A stretch of 64,000 nt of DNA from Micromonospora craniellae (GTDB lineage: Bacteria > Actinomycetota > Actinomycetes > Mycobacteriales > Micromonosporaceae). The first letter of the stretch is position 1. Every line of letters begins with the position of its first letter. Positions 25,646 through 34,846 of the stretch are shown here, one piece after another. Position numbers and translations under genes: made by a program. The DNA is taken from assembly GCF_014764405.1 (NCBI RefSeq), contig NZ_CP061725.1, positions 1,674,001-1,738,000 of the forward strand. Reading direction: 5' to 3'. The notes below the pieces were generated by a model. The model was not told the origin of the DNA. It ran no database searches and worked only from the letters and a program-made list of their open reading frames with translations.

Positions 25646-26602
25646 TTACCAGCCTCGCTGGGCCTGGTAGGGCGGTAGCTGGCCGCGGAGCACCTGCGCG
25701 AACTCTGCCCGCAGTCTCGTCAGGTCGATCGGGCGTCCGGCCATGCGCTCGCCCAGCTCGGCGATCGGCCATGTCGCGAGGTGGCCGAACCTCGCCGCGT
25801 ATACCGCGAGGGTGTGCAGCCCGTACCGGTCCGAGTAGTCCATCAGCGTGTACCCAAGTAGCTGGTCGAGGTCGGTTCGCGCCAGCGAGGCAGCACGAGT
25901 GCCGTCCGCCCGAGGTTTGCCTCCCTGGCCGGACTTGATATCGACCAGCATCCCACCGGCGATCAGGTCCGCGTCGGCATTCAGGTCGGCACTGCCGTCG
26001 AAGGTCATGCCGGTCGTCACCGGCCCTGACGGCAACCCCGACAGCAGCCGCTCGGCCGCCAAATCCCGCATCGCGACCAGGTCGGTCACCTCCGCGTCGA
26101 TGGCCAGCCCCAGCAGGTCCGCCGCCCTGCTCGACTCGCTGAGGCGCATCAGGCGGGAGTATTCCACCGACGCCGCTCGATACAGCTCCACGAGAAGCGC
26201 CAGCGCGTAGCACACCCGCGCCCACCATTCATCACCACGGTCAGCGAACCCTGCCGGCCGCATCCGCAGTTCCACCCCGCCCCCTTCAACGCGGCGGGGT
26301 GCGTCTCCGGCCGCGAGTTCGCCAAGCAGTTCCCGACCGGCCCGCACGCACGGTGCCCGCCCCGACAACAGCCCCATCAGCGGCAGGGCGATCGACGGGT
26401 TCGGGTCGACGAGCATCCGCAGCCAGAAGTCGATCGCCGCGCCCTGAGTGCCTGGTGCGACTCCGGGCGGCATGGCCAGTCGCTGCGGGCCAGCCGCGAC
26501 TCGGAACTCTGCCTGGATTTCCTTGTACGCCGGGAACCTCGTCCGCAGCCACACGGCCACCGGACTCCGGGCGTCCTTCACCTCATACGTCAACGCGGAC
26601 AT
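25646..26602 (-). CDS. PD-(D/E)XK nuclease-like protein
   Basis: A 318-residue protein. The clearest signal is ADADLIAGGMLVDIKSG near residue 220, matching the Asp...(D/E)-x-Lys core of PD-(D/E)XK nucleases, followed about 30 residues on by DQLLGYTLMDY, like the Q-x3-Y motif of RecB/Cas4-type nucleases. The preceding 200 residues are helical and unassigned. ATG at 26602. The gene points away from the propeller-kinase gene and is followed by the 89-residue gene. A DNA-cleaving defence or maintenance role is possible; no methylase or helicase partner is in view. Confidence 0.65.
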   Translation of the reverse strand: MSALTYEVKDARSPVAVWLRTRFPAYKEIQAEFRVAAGPQRLAMPPGVAPGTQGAAIDFWLRMLVDPNPSIALPLMGLLSGRAPCVRAGRELLGELAAGDAPRRVEGGGVELRMRPAGFADRGDEWWARVCYALALLVELYRAASVEYSRLMRLSESSRAADLLGLAIDAEVTDLVAMRDLAAERLLSGLPSGPVTTGMTFDGSADLNADADLIAGGMLVDIKSGQGGKPRADGTRAASLARTDLDQLLGYTLMDYSDRYGLHTLAVYAARFGHLATWPIAELGERMAGRPIDLTRLRAEFAQVLRGQLPPYQAQRGW

Positions 26603-27174
26603 GACCGGAAGCTACAGAAAGCCACCGACAGAACGCCGAAGGTGATCGCCAAGCGTATGCGAATGTGAACCCCATTCTTCGTCCTCACCAGCTGCGGCTC
26701 CGCCAGCCCGCAGAGCTACGTCCATCCGCCTCGTGCCCGGCCCGCATCCTGTCGCCGCTCCCAAGATCACATCGAACTCACCATCCGGCTTGGTGTCGGG
26801 ATTCGCTGTCGGACCTGCTCGACACAGGACTCATCGACTGCGCTGGAGAAAGTCTCCGGCTCTCAACGACAGGGTCGGCCGGAAGGAAGGTGGCTGGGAT
26901 GGTGGCCGAACCGCCCGGCGATCAACGGTGGACGCGGATACTGCCGGACGCGGCAGTCCGAGGAGTTAAGCAGCAGCCGTCGAGCCAAGTACCTGTCTGC
27001 CCTCAACTGAACGTCGTAGGCCGCCAGCGGCGAACAGTTGCCGCTGGCCGAAGCCCGATGGCGGTGGGCGCGGCTCAGCATCGCGGTCGCATCCTGCTGG
27101 TGGTCACCGATGACACCGCCGACGCGCTGGAGAGTCGTAGAGGTCGTGGTGGCGACTCAACCGGGTTACGAATC
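26603..27174. other. 572-bp divergent intergenic region
   Basis: No gene recognised. A frame in line with the downstream gene is open from 26665, but its translation is proline/arginine-rich and unlike any domain. The region must contain divergent promoters and may include degraded coding sequence. Confidence 0.45.
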
Positions 27175-28938
27175 ATGACTATGACGAGCACCGCGGCATG
27201 CGCCGTCGACGCCGGCGTGCGGATGCCGATTCCGCCTGGCGTGGATGCGGTGCCCGGCGCGAGCCTGGCCAGCGACGGCGAGGACTTGCATGTCTGGTTC
27301 AGCGGCGTCAGCGCCGAGGGGCATCGGCGACTTCATCACGCGGTCAGCGCCGACAGCGGCGCCACGTGGTCCCCGCCCAACACCGTCGTCGGTCTGGAGC
27401 CTCTAGCTGGTCAAGGGCTCTCGCTTTCGGTGCTGCGACGGCGGGACGGCTGGTGGATGTGGTACGTCATCCACGGCAGTCGAGGGCGACGTGTGTTCGT
27501 AGCCGGCTCCGACGACGGGCTGGTGTGGCAGCGTCTTGGGGTGGCCCTCGACCTTGGCGAACCTGGCAGCGCTGACGCCGACGGAGTCGACTGCCCAGCG
27601 GTTGTCGGCACCAGTGGCGGCAGCTTGGTCATGGCCTACGGTGCATGCAGCTCGCGCAGCGTCGCGGCGGCGGTCTCTCGTGACGGTGTCACCTGGCGCA
27701 AGCTCGGTCCGATTCTGCACCGCCGGCTCACCGGTCCGGACTCCCGCTGTATCTGGTACCCGGTGTGGCTGCCCACCAGGCCGGACACGGCTGACTTGCT
27801 CTACGCAGGGCAGGACGATCGTGGCCGCTGGAGTATTCTCACCACCGGCCGGGTCGACCTCGCGGCGCTGGCCTCCCGGCCCAGCCCTCTCCCCCTGGCC
27901 ACAGCGGTCGATGCCGCGATCACCCACATCCGCTCTGCTGTCACCGCCGATTACCTGGTCGAGCCCGACTATCACCGGCCCGCTCTGGTCTACAGGTCGC
28001 CGGACGGCCGGGTCGAGCAGCTGCGACCCAGCACCAGCCCGGTGTTCGCCGTTCGAGACGGGCACGGGCACCCCGCAGGTGTGGTGAAACTCGGCCGGGA
28101 CCGGGCGAGCGCCGAGCGGGAGTTCTCCGGCCTGCAGACCCTTGCCCGCTTCTACCCGGTCCCTGCGGCGACACTGCACTATCGGCAGGGCCGGGCCGCA
28201 CTGGTCATGGAGCACCTCGACGGGGTACCCCTTGCCGGGCTGGCCGCCACCGATCCCGACCGGTTCGAGACCGTACTGGGCGACATTGCCGACCACCTGG
28301 CCACCGCCGCGCAGAACACCCTCATGCCGGCCTGTGACCTCGACGGGCCGCCGGATCACACCGAGGAGACCCCGGTCGTCCTCGCGGCCTGGGCGGCCGA
28401 GCTCGTCGCCCGACTCCGTCCGTGGGCCCGGCACCGGATCACTATCGACGGTGACCCGCTCGACGCTACCCTCGCCGATCTCTTCGACCTCACCCACCAC
28501 AAGCTCAGGCAGCCGCCGCTGTGGGTCGTCCACGCCAGCGGCGACCTGCATCTCAACAACGTGCTCGTCGCTCGCGACGGGCGCCGATGGTGGCTGATCG
28601 ATTACGAGTACGCCGGGCTGCACGATCTCGAATACCTCCTGGCGAAACTAATCACCTCGTGTGTCAAGCACACGGGGCTGCTCACCGCCCACGCCGCGAC
28701 CACTCACGATCATCTGCATCTCACCACCCGCCTCGCGCATCCGCTCGCCCGCCGGGTGCTGAGCATGGCGTGGCTGCTGGACCGGCTCGCCGGGTTTCCG
28801 GTGGATCGGGAGCGCCTGGCCGCCCATCTGCTGCCGCTGCTGTATTTCCGGTTCACCCCCGAGAACGACGCAGACCCGCCCGCGTTCGGTTTGGCCGCCC
28901 TTGTCCTGTCCGCCGACGCGATCCTCCACCGGAGTTGA
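27175..28938 (+). CDS. Beta-propeller domain fused to an aminoglycoside-phosphotransferase-type kinase
   Basis: A 587-residue two-domain protein. The first 270 residues contain repeated blade-like motifs of the sialidase/GH32-43 kind (HHAVSADSGATWSPP, VAGSDDGLVWQRLG, AAVSRDGVTWRKLG, LLYAGQDDRGRWSI). The second half is an APH/choline-kinase fold with ALVMEHLDGVPL, the catalytic HASGDLHLNNVLV and the metal-binding WLIDYEYAG. No signal peptide, so cytoplasmic. ATG at 27175 begins the propeller; the frame upstream is non-coding in look. The combination of a glycan-binding-like propeller with a kinase is unusual and suggests phosphorylation of a sugar-containing compound. Confidence 0.8.
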   Translation: MTMTSTAACAVDAGVRMPIPPGVDAVPGASLASDGEDLHVWFSGVSAEGHRRLHHAVSADSGATWSPPNTVVGLEPLAGQGLSLSVLRRRDGWWMWYVIHGSRGRRVFVAGSDDGLVWQRLGVALDLGEPGSADADGVDCPAVVGTSGGSLVMAYGACSSRSVAAAVSRDGVTWRKLGPILHRRLTGPDSRCIWYPVWLPTRPDTADLLYAGQDDRGRWSILTTGRVDLAALASRPSPLPLATAVDAAITHIRSAVTADYLVEPDYHRPALVYRSPDGRVEQLRPSTSPVFAVRDGHGHPAGVVKLGRDRASAEREFSGLQTLARFYPVPAATLHYRQGRAALVMEHLDGVPLAGLAATDPDRFETVLGDIADHLATAAQNTLMPACDLDGPPDHTEETPVVLAAWAAELVARLRPWARHRITIDGDPLDATLADLFDLTHHKLRQPPLWVVHASGDLHLNNVLVARDGRRWWLIDYEYAGLHDLEYLLAKLITSCVKHTGLLTAHAATTHDHLHLTTRLAHPLARRVLSMAWLLDRLAGFPVDRERLAAHLLPLLYFRFTPENDADPPAFGLAALVLSADAILHRS

Positions 28939-29432
28939 CCTGACGCTGTAGCCGGACCTGGCGCGGGGGCAAGAGCACCCGGTTCCGGCACGCCAACGGC
29001 CCAACCTGGCCGGTAGCCGAAGCGGACGGCTCAGGAAACTCGCAGGTCAGGTCCTTGACGGCGGCCAGCGGCGGGGTGAGCATCAGGGGTGCGGTCCACG
29101 CATCGGACCGTGCCGGGAGCCAGCGAGGTGATGGTCCGCGCGCTGGCCGGCACTCCCCGGCGGCAAGGTGGAACGCCCGACAGCGGCCGGGCCCGCCTCG
29201 ACCGCGGACCTATCAATGAGACGTGTCGTCCCGAACCCCGTGCTGGGGCGGGGCGCGGCCACTTCCCCGGACGGGAAGTTCGAGGGCCTGCGGTGTACCC
29301 GCGTGCGACGTGGTCACCGCGCCGAGAAACGCCGCTCACTCGCGTCCCTGACGTGCGCGCACGCCCCTGAACCTCTGTCGGTAGCGGCTGGCGTGCGCGC
29401 ATGCCGGTGCTTCCCGGAGGGAGGTGCACACC
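28939..29432. other. 494-bp stretch without a gene
   Basis: No supported gene on either strand. It precedes the 52-residue SMP-like ORF and may hold its promoter. Confidence 0.5.
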
Positions 29433-29591
29433 ATGCCGAAGGAGACCCCGATGACCCGCGAGGCGGCCGACCGGATCCGCGAGGCGGCCGAGCGAGACCC
29501 GCACTCGCCGACTGCGCAGGACGGATTCCCCGACCGCGCCGATCGGGCCGTCGACCGCAACGAGGACCAACAGGACCCAGAGGAGGAGTAA
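29433..29591 (+). CDS. Small SMP-like protein
   Basis: A 52-residue acidic protein. REAADRIREAAERDPHSPTA and the later DRADRAVDRNED resemble the seed-maturation-protein (SMP) repeat, in which an A-x-R-I...AA-x-R pattern is followed by an A-x-R-AQ-x-A-x-D-x-N pattern. ATG at 29433 has a strong GGAGGGAGG eight bases upstream. A strong terminator begins two bases after the stop, so this is a compact single-gene unit. Function unknown; such proteins are linked to stress in some bacteria. Confidence 0.7.
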   Translation: MPKETPMTREAADRIREAAERDPHSPTAQDGFPDRADRAVDRNEDQQDPEEE

Positions 29592-29592
29592 C

Positions 29593-29638
29593 CCATCGGG
29601 TGTGGGCCCGGCCACCAGGCCGGGCCCACATCCGATGG
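29593..29638 (+). terminator. Strong 21-bp hairpin terminator
   Basis: A 21-bp stem with one G-T wobble around the loop ACCA (arms 29593-29613 and 29618-29638), core GTGGGCCCGGCC. It follows the stop of the SMP-like gene directly. Confidence 0.85.
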
Positions 29639-29731
29639 ACGCAGCGCTTACGTACGCCGGAGCACCGTGACCGTCCGTGATCTCCGTGTCTTCTGCCCGC
29701 ACACGGCGCCCGTTGCGGCGACGATGGACGC

Positions 29732-30493
29732 ATGATGCTGTTTCCGCCTGCGGCACTGCTGCTGGACTTCGGTGGCGTTCTCGTCGAGTCGCCCCGCCAC
29801 CAGCGGACCCTTCCACCCGACCTGGTTCAGCGGCTGCACACCCTCACGGGACACGCCGTCCCGGTCGACACGATTGTCCGGGACATCACCGACGGAGCCC
29901 GTCGGTATTCGCGATGGCGCGATGACACCAGCCGCGAACGGGGTCCCCGAGAGGCGAGCCACGACCAGGTCTGGGACGAGTTCATCACCGTGGGCTGGCC
30001 GGAGGCGGCGCGGGCTGCCGTGCGGGCGGAGGCGGTGCCGTTGAGCTACGCGTGGGCGTGGGGCGACAACTGGACCGTACGCGACGGCATCACCGAAGCA
30101 CTACAGGCAGCGGAGGCCGGTGGGATTCCGATGGTCGTGGTGAGCAACGCGATCAGCGGCGCCGCGCACCGGGACTTCCTCGCCTCCGCCGGACTCGGTG
30201 CGCTGTTGGCGGCCGAGCTGTACAGCGATGAGGTCGGGGTACGCAAGCCGAACCCCGAGTTGGCCTGGCGCGCGGCGGACACGATCGGCGTACCGATCGG
30301 GAAGTGCTGGTTCGTCGGCGACATGATCGACCGCGACATCGCCTGCGCCCGCCACGCCGGAGCCGGGGCAGCGATCCTCATGCGCTCGTCGCGCACCGCA
30401 CGGACGGTGCCCACGTCGGGGTTCGAGCCGGATGTCGTCGTTGACGACGGGTACGGACTGCGGGACCTGCTACGCCAAGCTGGGCTGCACTGA
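29732..30493 (+). CDS. HAD-family hydrolase
   Basis: A 253-residue HAD-superfamily protein. Motif I is LLLDFGGVLVES, in which the second Asp of the usual DxD is replaced by Gly (DFGG), a variant common in the HAD-like groups near epoxide-hydrolase N-domains. Motif II is MVVVSNA, the conserved Lys is in VRKPNPEL and motif IV is WFVGDMIDRDI. Probably acts on a small phosphorylated compound. ATG at 29732; an internal second ATG follows. Stands alone on the plus strand, convergent with the APH gene. Confidence 0.88.
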   Translation: MMLFPPAALLLDFGGVLVESPRHQRTLPPDLVQRLHTLTGHAVPVDTIVRDITDGARRYSRWRDDTSRERGPREASHDQVWDEFITVGWPEAARAAVRAEAVPLSYAWAWGDNWTVRDGITEALQAAEAGGIPMVVVSNAISGAAHRDFLASAGLGALLAAELYSDEVGVRKPNPELAWRAADTIGVPIGKCWFVGDMIDRDIACARHAGAGAAILMRSSRTARTVPTSGFEPDVVVDDGYGLRDLLRQAGLH

Positions 30494-30547
30494 CTGCCGA
30501 AACCGAGGGAATTGCCGGGCCATGAAAGCTGTCGGCGAGCACATCAG

Positions 30548-31444
30548 CTACGACGTGAGGGCGTGCAGCTCGCGGTGGGCCTGAACGTGCAGGGTCCGCA
30601 GCAAGGGCAGCCGGGCGGCGATCACCGCGCCGGGCGGCAGGGACAGGTGGATGCGGATCTCGCGGCAGACCAGTAGCAGGTAGTTCACCGTGTGAGGGAC
30701 GGTGATGTCGGCGGCGGCGACCCGGCGGGCGATCACACGAGTGAGGGTCGGGCTGGCGACCGTGGCGATGACGCGTAGAAGCGCAAGATCGTATCCGGGC
30801 AGGTAGGCACCGGCGTGTTCCCAGTCGATCAGTCCGCAGCCGCGGTCGTGAATGAGGAGGTTGGCGGGAAGGGGATCTCCGTGTTGGGATGTACGGGCAG
30901 GTCCGGCGCGATCGACAAGGGTATGCAGGGTTGCCTGGTCGCGGTCGTCGAGAAGCTGCGCCGCGTGCTCGTCGTCGATGCGCTGGTGGTAGTCGACGGG
31001 TTCGGGCAGCGGGTGCCGTGGTGCCCACCGCGTGACCTGCTGGACAGTGTCTGCGACCAGTTCGGCCTGTGCTGGCGGGATGTCGTGGGTGAGGTGCCGC
31101 TCGTGGTAAAGCCGCTGTCCGGGTAGCGCGGTCAAGACGGTGAGCTGCTGGTCGGCCCACAGCAGCCTGGGCACGTCGACGCCGGGAGGATCAACCTCGA
31201 ACCGGGAGTACATATCGAGTTCGTGGTCGCGCCGGCTGATCCAGTACGGGTCGCGGCTGGTCAGCAGTTTCACGACCACCCGGTGCCCGCAGCGGGTCCC
31301 GATGGCGACGAGTGCCTTGTCGGTGTCGTGAACGATCTCGCTTACCTTCACACTCGCTCGCTCGGCCCGGCTGACCAGGTCACCCCATGACGGATGCTGG
31401 TCGCGCTTCAACGGACGCGGGGACGACATCGCCCTATCGTCCAT
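30548..31444 (-). CDS. Aminoglycoside-phosphotransferase-family kinase
   Basis: A 298-residue APH-fold protein. The nucleotide-binding Lys lies in RVVVKLL, the catalytic loop is SQHGDPLPANLLI and the metal site is GLIDWEHAG. Family members phosphorylate antibiotics, choline or sugars; nothing here selects one. ATG at 31444 is chosen because it sits 3 bases from the stop of the upstream secreted-protein gene, with the two likely co-transcribed. This is the second APH-type kinase within 4 kb, the other being fused to a propeller. Confidence 0.87.
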   Translation of the reverse strand: MDDRAMSSPRPLKRDQHPSWGDLVSRAERASVKVSEIVHDTDKALVAIGTRCGHRVVVKLLTSRDPYWISRRDHELDMYSRFEVDPPGVDVPRLLWADQQLTVLTALPGQRLYHERHLTHDIPPAQAELVADTVQQVTRWAPRHPLPEPVDYHQRIDDEHAAQLLDDRDQATLHTLVDRAGPARTSQHGDPLPANLLIHDRGCGLIDWEHAGAYLPGYDLALLRVIATVASPTLTRVIARRVAAADITVPHTVNYLLLVCREIRIHLSLPPGAVIAARLPLLRTLHVQAHRELHALTS

Positions 31445-31446
31445 GC

Positions 31447-32508
31447 TCAGGCGCGGTCGGAGCGGGTGTGCCGCGAGCAAGGGCTGGTGAGGCAGCGTGT
31501 GACGGCGGGGTGTTGGCAGCCGGCCGGCGGGGTGTCGGTGTCCGGGGTGCGGCGGCTGTCGGTGTAGAGCCGGTAGCCGTCGGCCTCAGCGACGATCGCG
31601 TCCCGGGCGTGGGGCCCAAGGAGCGGATCCGTGGAGGGGACGGGACCGGTGATGGTGGTGAAGGCGGCGAGGATCTGGCCGGTGTTCGGATCGATGGTGA
31701 GGACGTCGCGTCGTGGCACGCCGGAACGGTCGGTGTACGGCAGGGCGATGTCGATGCCGGTCCGCCCGACGCGGTCGGTGACGCCGGTTTGGACGAGGAG
31801 GCCGGGGTGCTCGGCGAGGAGCCGGAGGAGCGCGGCACGGACCGGGCGGGTGAGGGCGTGACGTTCGTAGAGCATCGCGACGCCGCCGATAAGGTGCCCC
31901 GGGCGGTCCCGGTCAGGGCCGGCGGTGATGAGCAGGTGGGACCGCAGGTCGGCGGCCCTGGTCGGTGGTGGCTGGTCGAACCGGTCGCCCCCGCTCTGGC
32001 CTGTCCATCTGTGGTCGGGACCGTCCGGGGTGCAGCCGGTGGTGCTGATCCGGGTGCTGACCTGCCGACCGTTCGCGGCGTCGTCGGTGCGCCAGAGTTG
32101 GTCGACGCGGATGCGCTGCGGCCATCCAGCCGGTCCAGGTGGGCCGGTGATGTCGCGGTACCAGGTGCGGCGTTCGACGTACTGGTACCTGCCGCTGGTG
32201 GTGTCGGCGGTTGCGGTGCTAAGGCTGCTGGCTAAGCGGGTCAGCACCGGGCCTGCCGGAACCCATGGCGTGCTGGTCGGGGGCGGGGGCATCGGCGACG
32301 GAGCGGCAATGTCCGCGCGGTCGGAGGCCGCGTCCCAGCCTGCGGGGATTTGCGTCGCGTCAGCGGTGCGATGGTGCGGGCCGGTGTGGATCGGATAGGT
32401 GAGAACTGGCGTCATGGCGATGGTGAGGGAGACCAACGCCGCCGTCAGTCGTACCGTTCGGGAGGTCCGCGGTCGTCGTTGCGAGGCTGGCGTACGGAGC
32501 GGAGTCAC
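31447..32508 (-). CDS. Secreted or membrane-anchored protein, CU044_5270-like
   Basis: A 353-residue protein with a basic N-terminus and one hydrophobic segment (LTAALVSLTIAMTPVLTYP), acting as signal anchor. A Pro-rich linker follows, then a domain with YQYVERRTWYRD, DQLWRTDDAANGRQVS and a C-terminal DPNTGQILA, resembling the actinobacterial CU044_5270 proteins often found beside sigma factors. No sigma factor is nearby here. GTG at 32508 has GAGGAA. It lies between HAD and APH genes on one strand. Confidence 0.7.
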   Translation of the reverse strand: MTPLRTPASQRRPRTSRTVRLTAALVSLTIAMTPVLTYPIHTGPHHRTADATQIPAGWDAASDRADIAAPSPMPPPPTSTPWVPAGPVLTRLASSLSTATADTTSGRYQYVERRTWYRDITGPPGPAGWPQRIRVDQLWRTDDAANGRQVSTRISTTGCTPDGPDHRWTGQSGGDRFDQPPPTRAADLRSHLLITAGPDRDRPGHLIGGVAMLYERHALTRPVRAALLRLLAEHPGLLVQTGVTDRVGRTGIDIALPYTDRSGVPRRDVLTIDPNTGQILAAFTTITGPVPSTDPLLGPHARDAIVAEADGYRLYTDSRRTPDTDTPPAGCQHPAVTRCLTSPCSRHTRSDRA

Positions 32509-32518
32509 GGGGTGTTCC

Positions 32519-33451
32519 TCATCGTTGTTCTCGGTCGTGCTTATGGGAGTGGTGGCTCGCTGCTGTTGTGGCAGGCGTTGTCAGTCGGCCGCGTCGTTCG
32601 AGAGGGGTGGGCGGTAGGAGGTGAAGTAGGTCGCCGATGGCGTGGGTGACGGTGGGGTACCGGGGCACGGTCGACGGGTGCGGTGGGATGTCCGTCGGCT
32701 GGTGGGAGATCCAGATCGGAATCAGGCCGGCTGTTTGAGCGCCTTGGATGTCGGTCCGCCAGTTGTCGCCGATGTGCAGGCATCGTGTGGGGTCGACGTT
32801 CAGTGCCCGGCTGCAGGCGTGGAAGGGAGCGGCGTGGGGTTTCGCAATCCCGCTGTCCGGAGCGCAGATGACGGCGGTGACGAATTGGGTGAGGCCGGCC
32901 CTGCTCAGCTTCTGCCGGATCGAAGCGCGCGGCCCGTTGCTGCAGACCGCGAGCGGTACGCGGTCTGCCAACGTCCGTATAAGGCGGTGGAGTTCCGGGT
33001 CCGGCTCAATTTTGGCGAGCTGGGTGGCGGCGCACGTGTGCGCCAGCCGGTCGAGGTCGGTGCTGTCGAGCGTGACGCCGATGCTCCGCAGCGCTGTGCC
33101 CCAGAACCGTCGACGCAGGTCGTGCAGGCTGTGGGTGCCGGTGTCGGCGGGATGCGTCCAGAAGGTTCCGAACGCCTGGTAGTAGGCAGCGGTCAGCTCG
33201 TCCGGATCGACCTGCGAGGACAATTGAGCTGCGAGTTGGCTGCCTGCTCTGACACCGTGGGCGAGGCTCGTGCTGGTGTCGACGAGGGTGTCGTCGACAT
33301 CGAAGCTGACGGCCACGGGCGGGCGCAGCGGCGACGAACCGAGTCGCGTGCGAAGGTAGTCGGCCAGCACCGGCAGCGTATCCGTGGAACGCCCGAGGTC
33401 GTGGGTGGGTGTAAACAGGTGACACGCTCTCGTCGCTAGCGTGGGTGTCAT
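32519..33451 (-). CDS. HAD-family hydrolase
   Basis: A 310-residue HAD phosphatase-like protein with all motifs: VAVSFDVDDTLVDTS (both Asp), LAVCSNGPRASI, the Lys in GIAKPHAAPF and HIGDNWRTDIQGAQ. An alpha-helical cap of about 90 residues separates motifs I and II. ATG at 33451 overlaps the stop of the truncated acyl-CoA dehydrogenase by four bases, so these two were translated together. The C-terminus has a His-rich tail. Confidence 0.88.
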   Translation of the reverse strand: MTPTLATRACHLFTPTHDLGRSTDTLPVLADYLRTRLGSSPLRPPVAVSFDVDDTLVDTSTSLAHGVRAGSQLAAQLSSQVDPDELTAAYYQAFGTFWTHPADTGTHSLHDLRRRFWGTALRSIGVTLDSTDLDRLAHTCAATQLAKIEPDPELHRLIRTLADRVPLAVCSNGPRASIRQKLSRAGLTQFVTAVICAPDSGIAKPHAAPFHACSRALNVDPTRCLHIGDNWRTDIQGAQTAGLIPIWISHQPTDIPPHPSTVPRYPTVTHAIGDLLHLLPPTPLERRGRLTTPATTAASHHSHKHDREQR

Positions 33452-34320
33452 CGCCCCACGCTCACTGCGGCTCGGCGGGGTACGGGGGTTTTGAAGCGGG
33501 CGGACCAGGGTGGGGCGGTCGTGCCGAGGGCGTGTTCGGCGAGCCGGAGGAGTTGGATGTCGGAGGTACCGGCCGGGGCGAAGATGTGCAGGGCGTCTCG
33601 GAGGTAGCGCTCCAAGGATGACTGCTGGGGGTGTAGGCCGTGCGCGGCGTGGATCTCCATGGCGGTGCGGGCGGAGTCGATGGCGTACTCGGCGTTGATG
33701 AGTTTGGCGTTGATGAGTTCGGCGTCGCAGGGTTGTCCGGTGTCGAGCAGGTGGGCGGCGTGGTAGACGGCCAGTCGGGCGGTCATCAGCCGGGATTGGA
33801 TGGCGCCGAGGCGCTGTGTGACGACTGGTAGGTGGGCCAGCGGATCGCCGTATCGGTGCTGGCTGGCGGTGTAGGCGATGGTCGTGTCGAGGATCGCCTG
33901 GTGCAGGCCGAGGGCGACGGCGGCGAGGTTGGGTCTGCCGTACAGGATGCTGGAGGAGTAAGCGACGTCGAGACCGTCGCCGTCGGCGCCGAGCCGGTTG
34001 GCCGCGGGGACGCGGCAGTTGTCGAAGACGATCTCGCCGAAGCTGAAGCCGTGCAGTCCCATGGCGGGTTGATGTGGGGTGAGGTGTACGCCGGGGCGGT
34101 CGGCTTCGATCAGGAACGCGGACAGGCCACGGGAGCCGGGTCCGGTGCGGGCCACGACGCCGTGCAGGTCGCCGATGTGGCTGTTGCCGACGAAGGTTTT
34201 GGTGCCGGTGATGAGGTAGTCGTCGCCGTCGCGGACGGCGGTGGTGGTCATGCCGAGCACGTGGCTGCCGGATCCGGGTTCGGTGACGGCGATGGTGGGC
34301 AGGCAAGCGCCGGCGGCGAT
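33448..34320 (-). pseudogene. Acyl-CoA dehydrogenase, N-terminus lost at IS3 copy 2
   Basis: About 290 C-terminal residues of an acyl-CoA dehydrogenase remain: LPTIAVTEPGSGSHV (flavin region), YLITGTKTFVGNSHIGDL, GLHGFSFGEIVFDNCRVP and RTAMEIHAAHGLHP. Roughly the first 110 residues, normally forming the helical N-terminal domain, are missing. The frame seems to begin inside the IS3-type element, which is not its native start. The missing part is not found elsewhere in the window, so it was deleted. Overlap with the HAD gene shows a former operon. Confidence 0.88.
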
Positions 34321-34441
34321 ACCCTGTCTGCCAGGGTGAGTTGAGGCCAGCGGTTCATAGCAAGTCCGCCGGACAGGGCGAGTTGAGGATTGAGAAGCGT
34401 TGACTACTGCTGTTGACATGGCCGTGGCCGAGGATGGGGTC

Positions 34442-34846
34442 ATGAGTCGTAAGAAGGGACCGCGTTCGGGTGGTCCGCGTGCCCGCCGGTCGTTCACCCC
34501 GGGTCAGAAGTTGGAGCTACTGGCCGGATACGAGAAGGCCGTCGCGGCCGGTGACGGTGGGGCGTTCCTGCGGCGTGAGGGCTTGTACTCGTCGTTGATG
34601 TCGGAGTGGCGCCGGGCCCGTGACGCCGGGTTGTTGCAGGGCAAGCCGGCTGGGCAGACGGTAGGGCGGCCGTCGGCGGAGCAGGCGGAGATCGCCCGGT
34701 TGCGCCGTGAGCTGGAACTGGCGCAGGCGAAGTTGGCGCGGACGGAGACGGCGTTGACGATCATGGGAAAAGCGCGCGAGCTCTTGGAGGACATCTCCAG
34801 GAGCGAGCCGGACGGTCCGGACGTGTTCGGGCTCGGCAGACGCTGA
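34442..34846 (+). CDS. IS3-family transposase OrfA (copy 2)
   Basis: 134 residues, identical to the product at 24685-25089: basic N-terminus, HTH region (FTPGQKLELLAGYEKA) and coiled coil (IARLRRELELAQAKLAR). Its TGA overlaps the OrfB ATG by one base. Confidence 0.9.
   Translation: MSRKKGPRSGGPRARRSFTPGQKLELLAGYEKAVAAGDGGAFLRREGLYSSLMSEWRRARDAGLLQGKPAGQTVGRPSAEQAEIARLRRELELAQAKLARTETALTIMGKARELLEDISRSEPDGPDVFGLGRR

Noticed and set aside
30415..30435. GGGGTTCGAGCC as a tRNA fragment or attachment site
   Set aside because: Only a T-arm-like dozen bases inside the HAD gene; no match to the rest of tRNA-Ala.
33448..34497. Complete acyl-CoA dehydrogenase starting at 34497
   Set aside because: The first codons translate the end of IS3 copy 2; the same residues appear antisense at copy 1.
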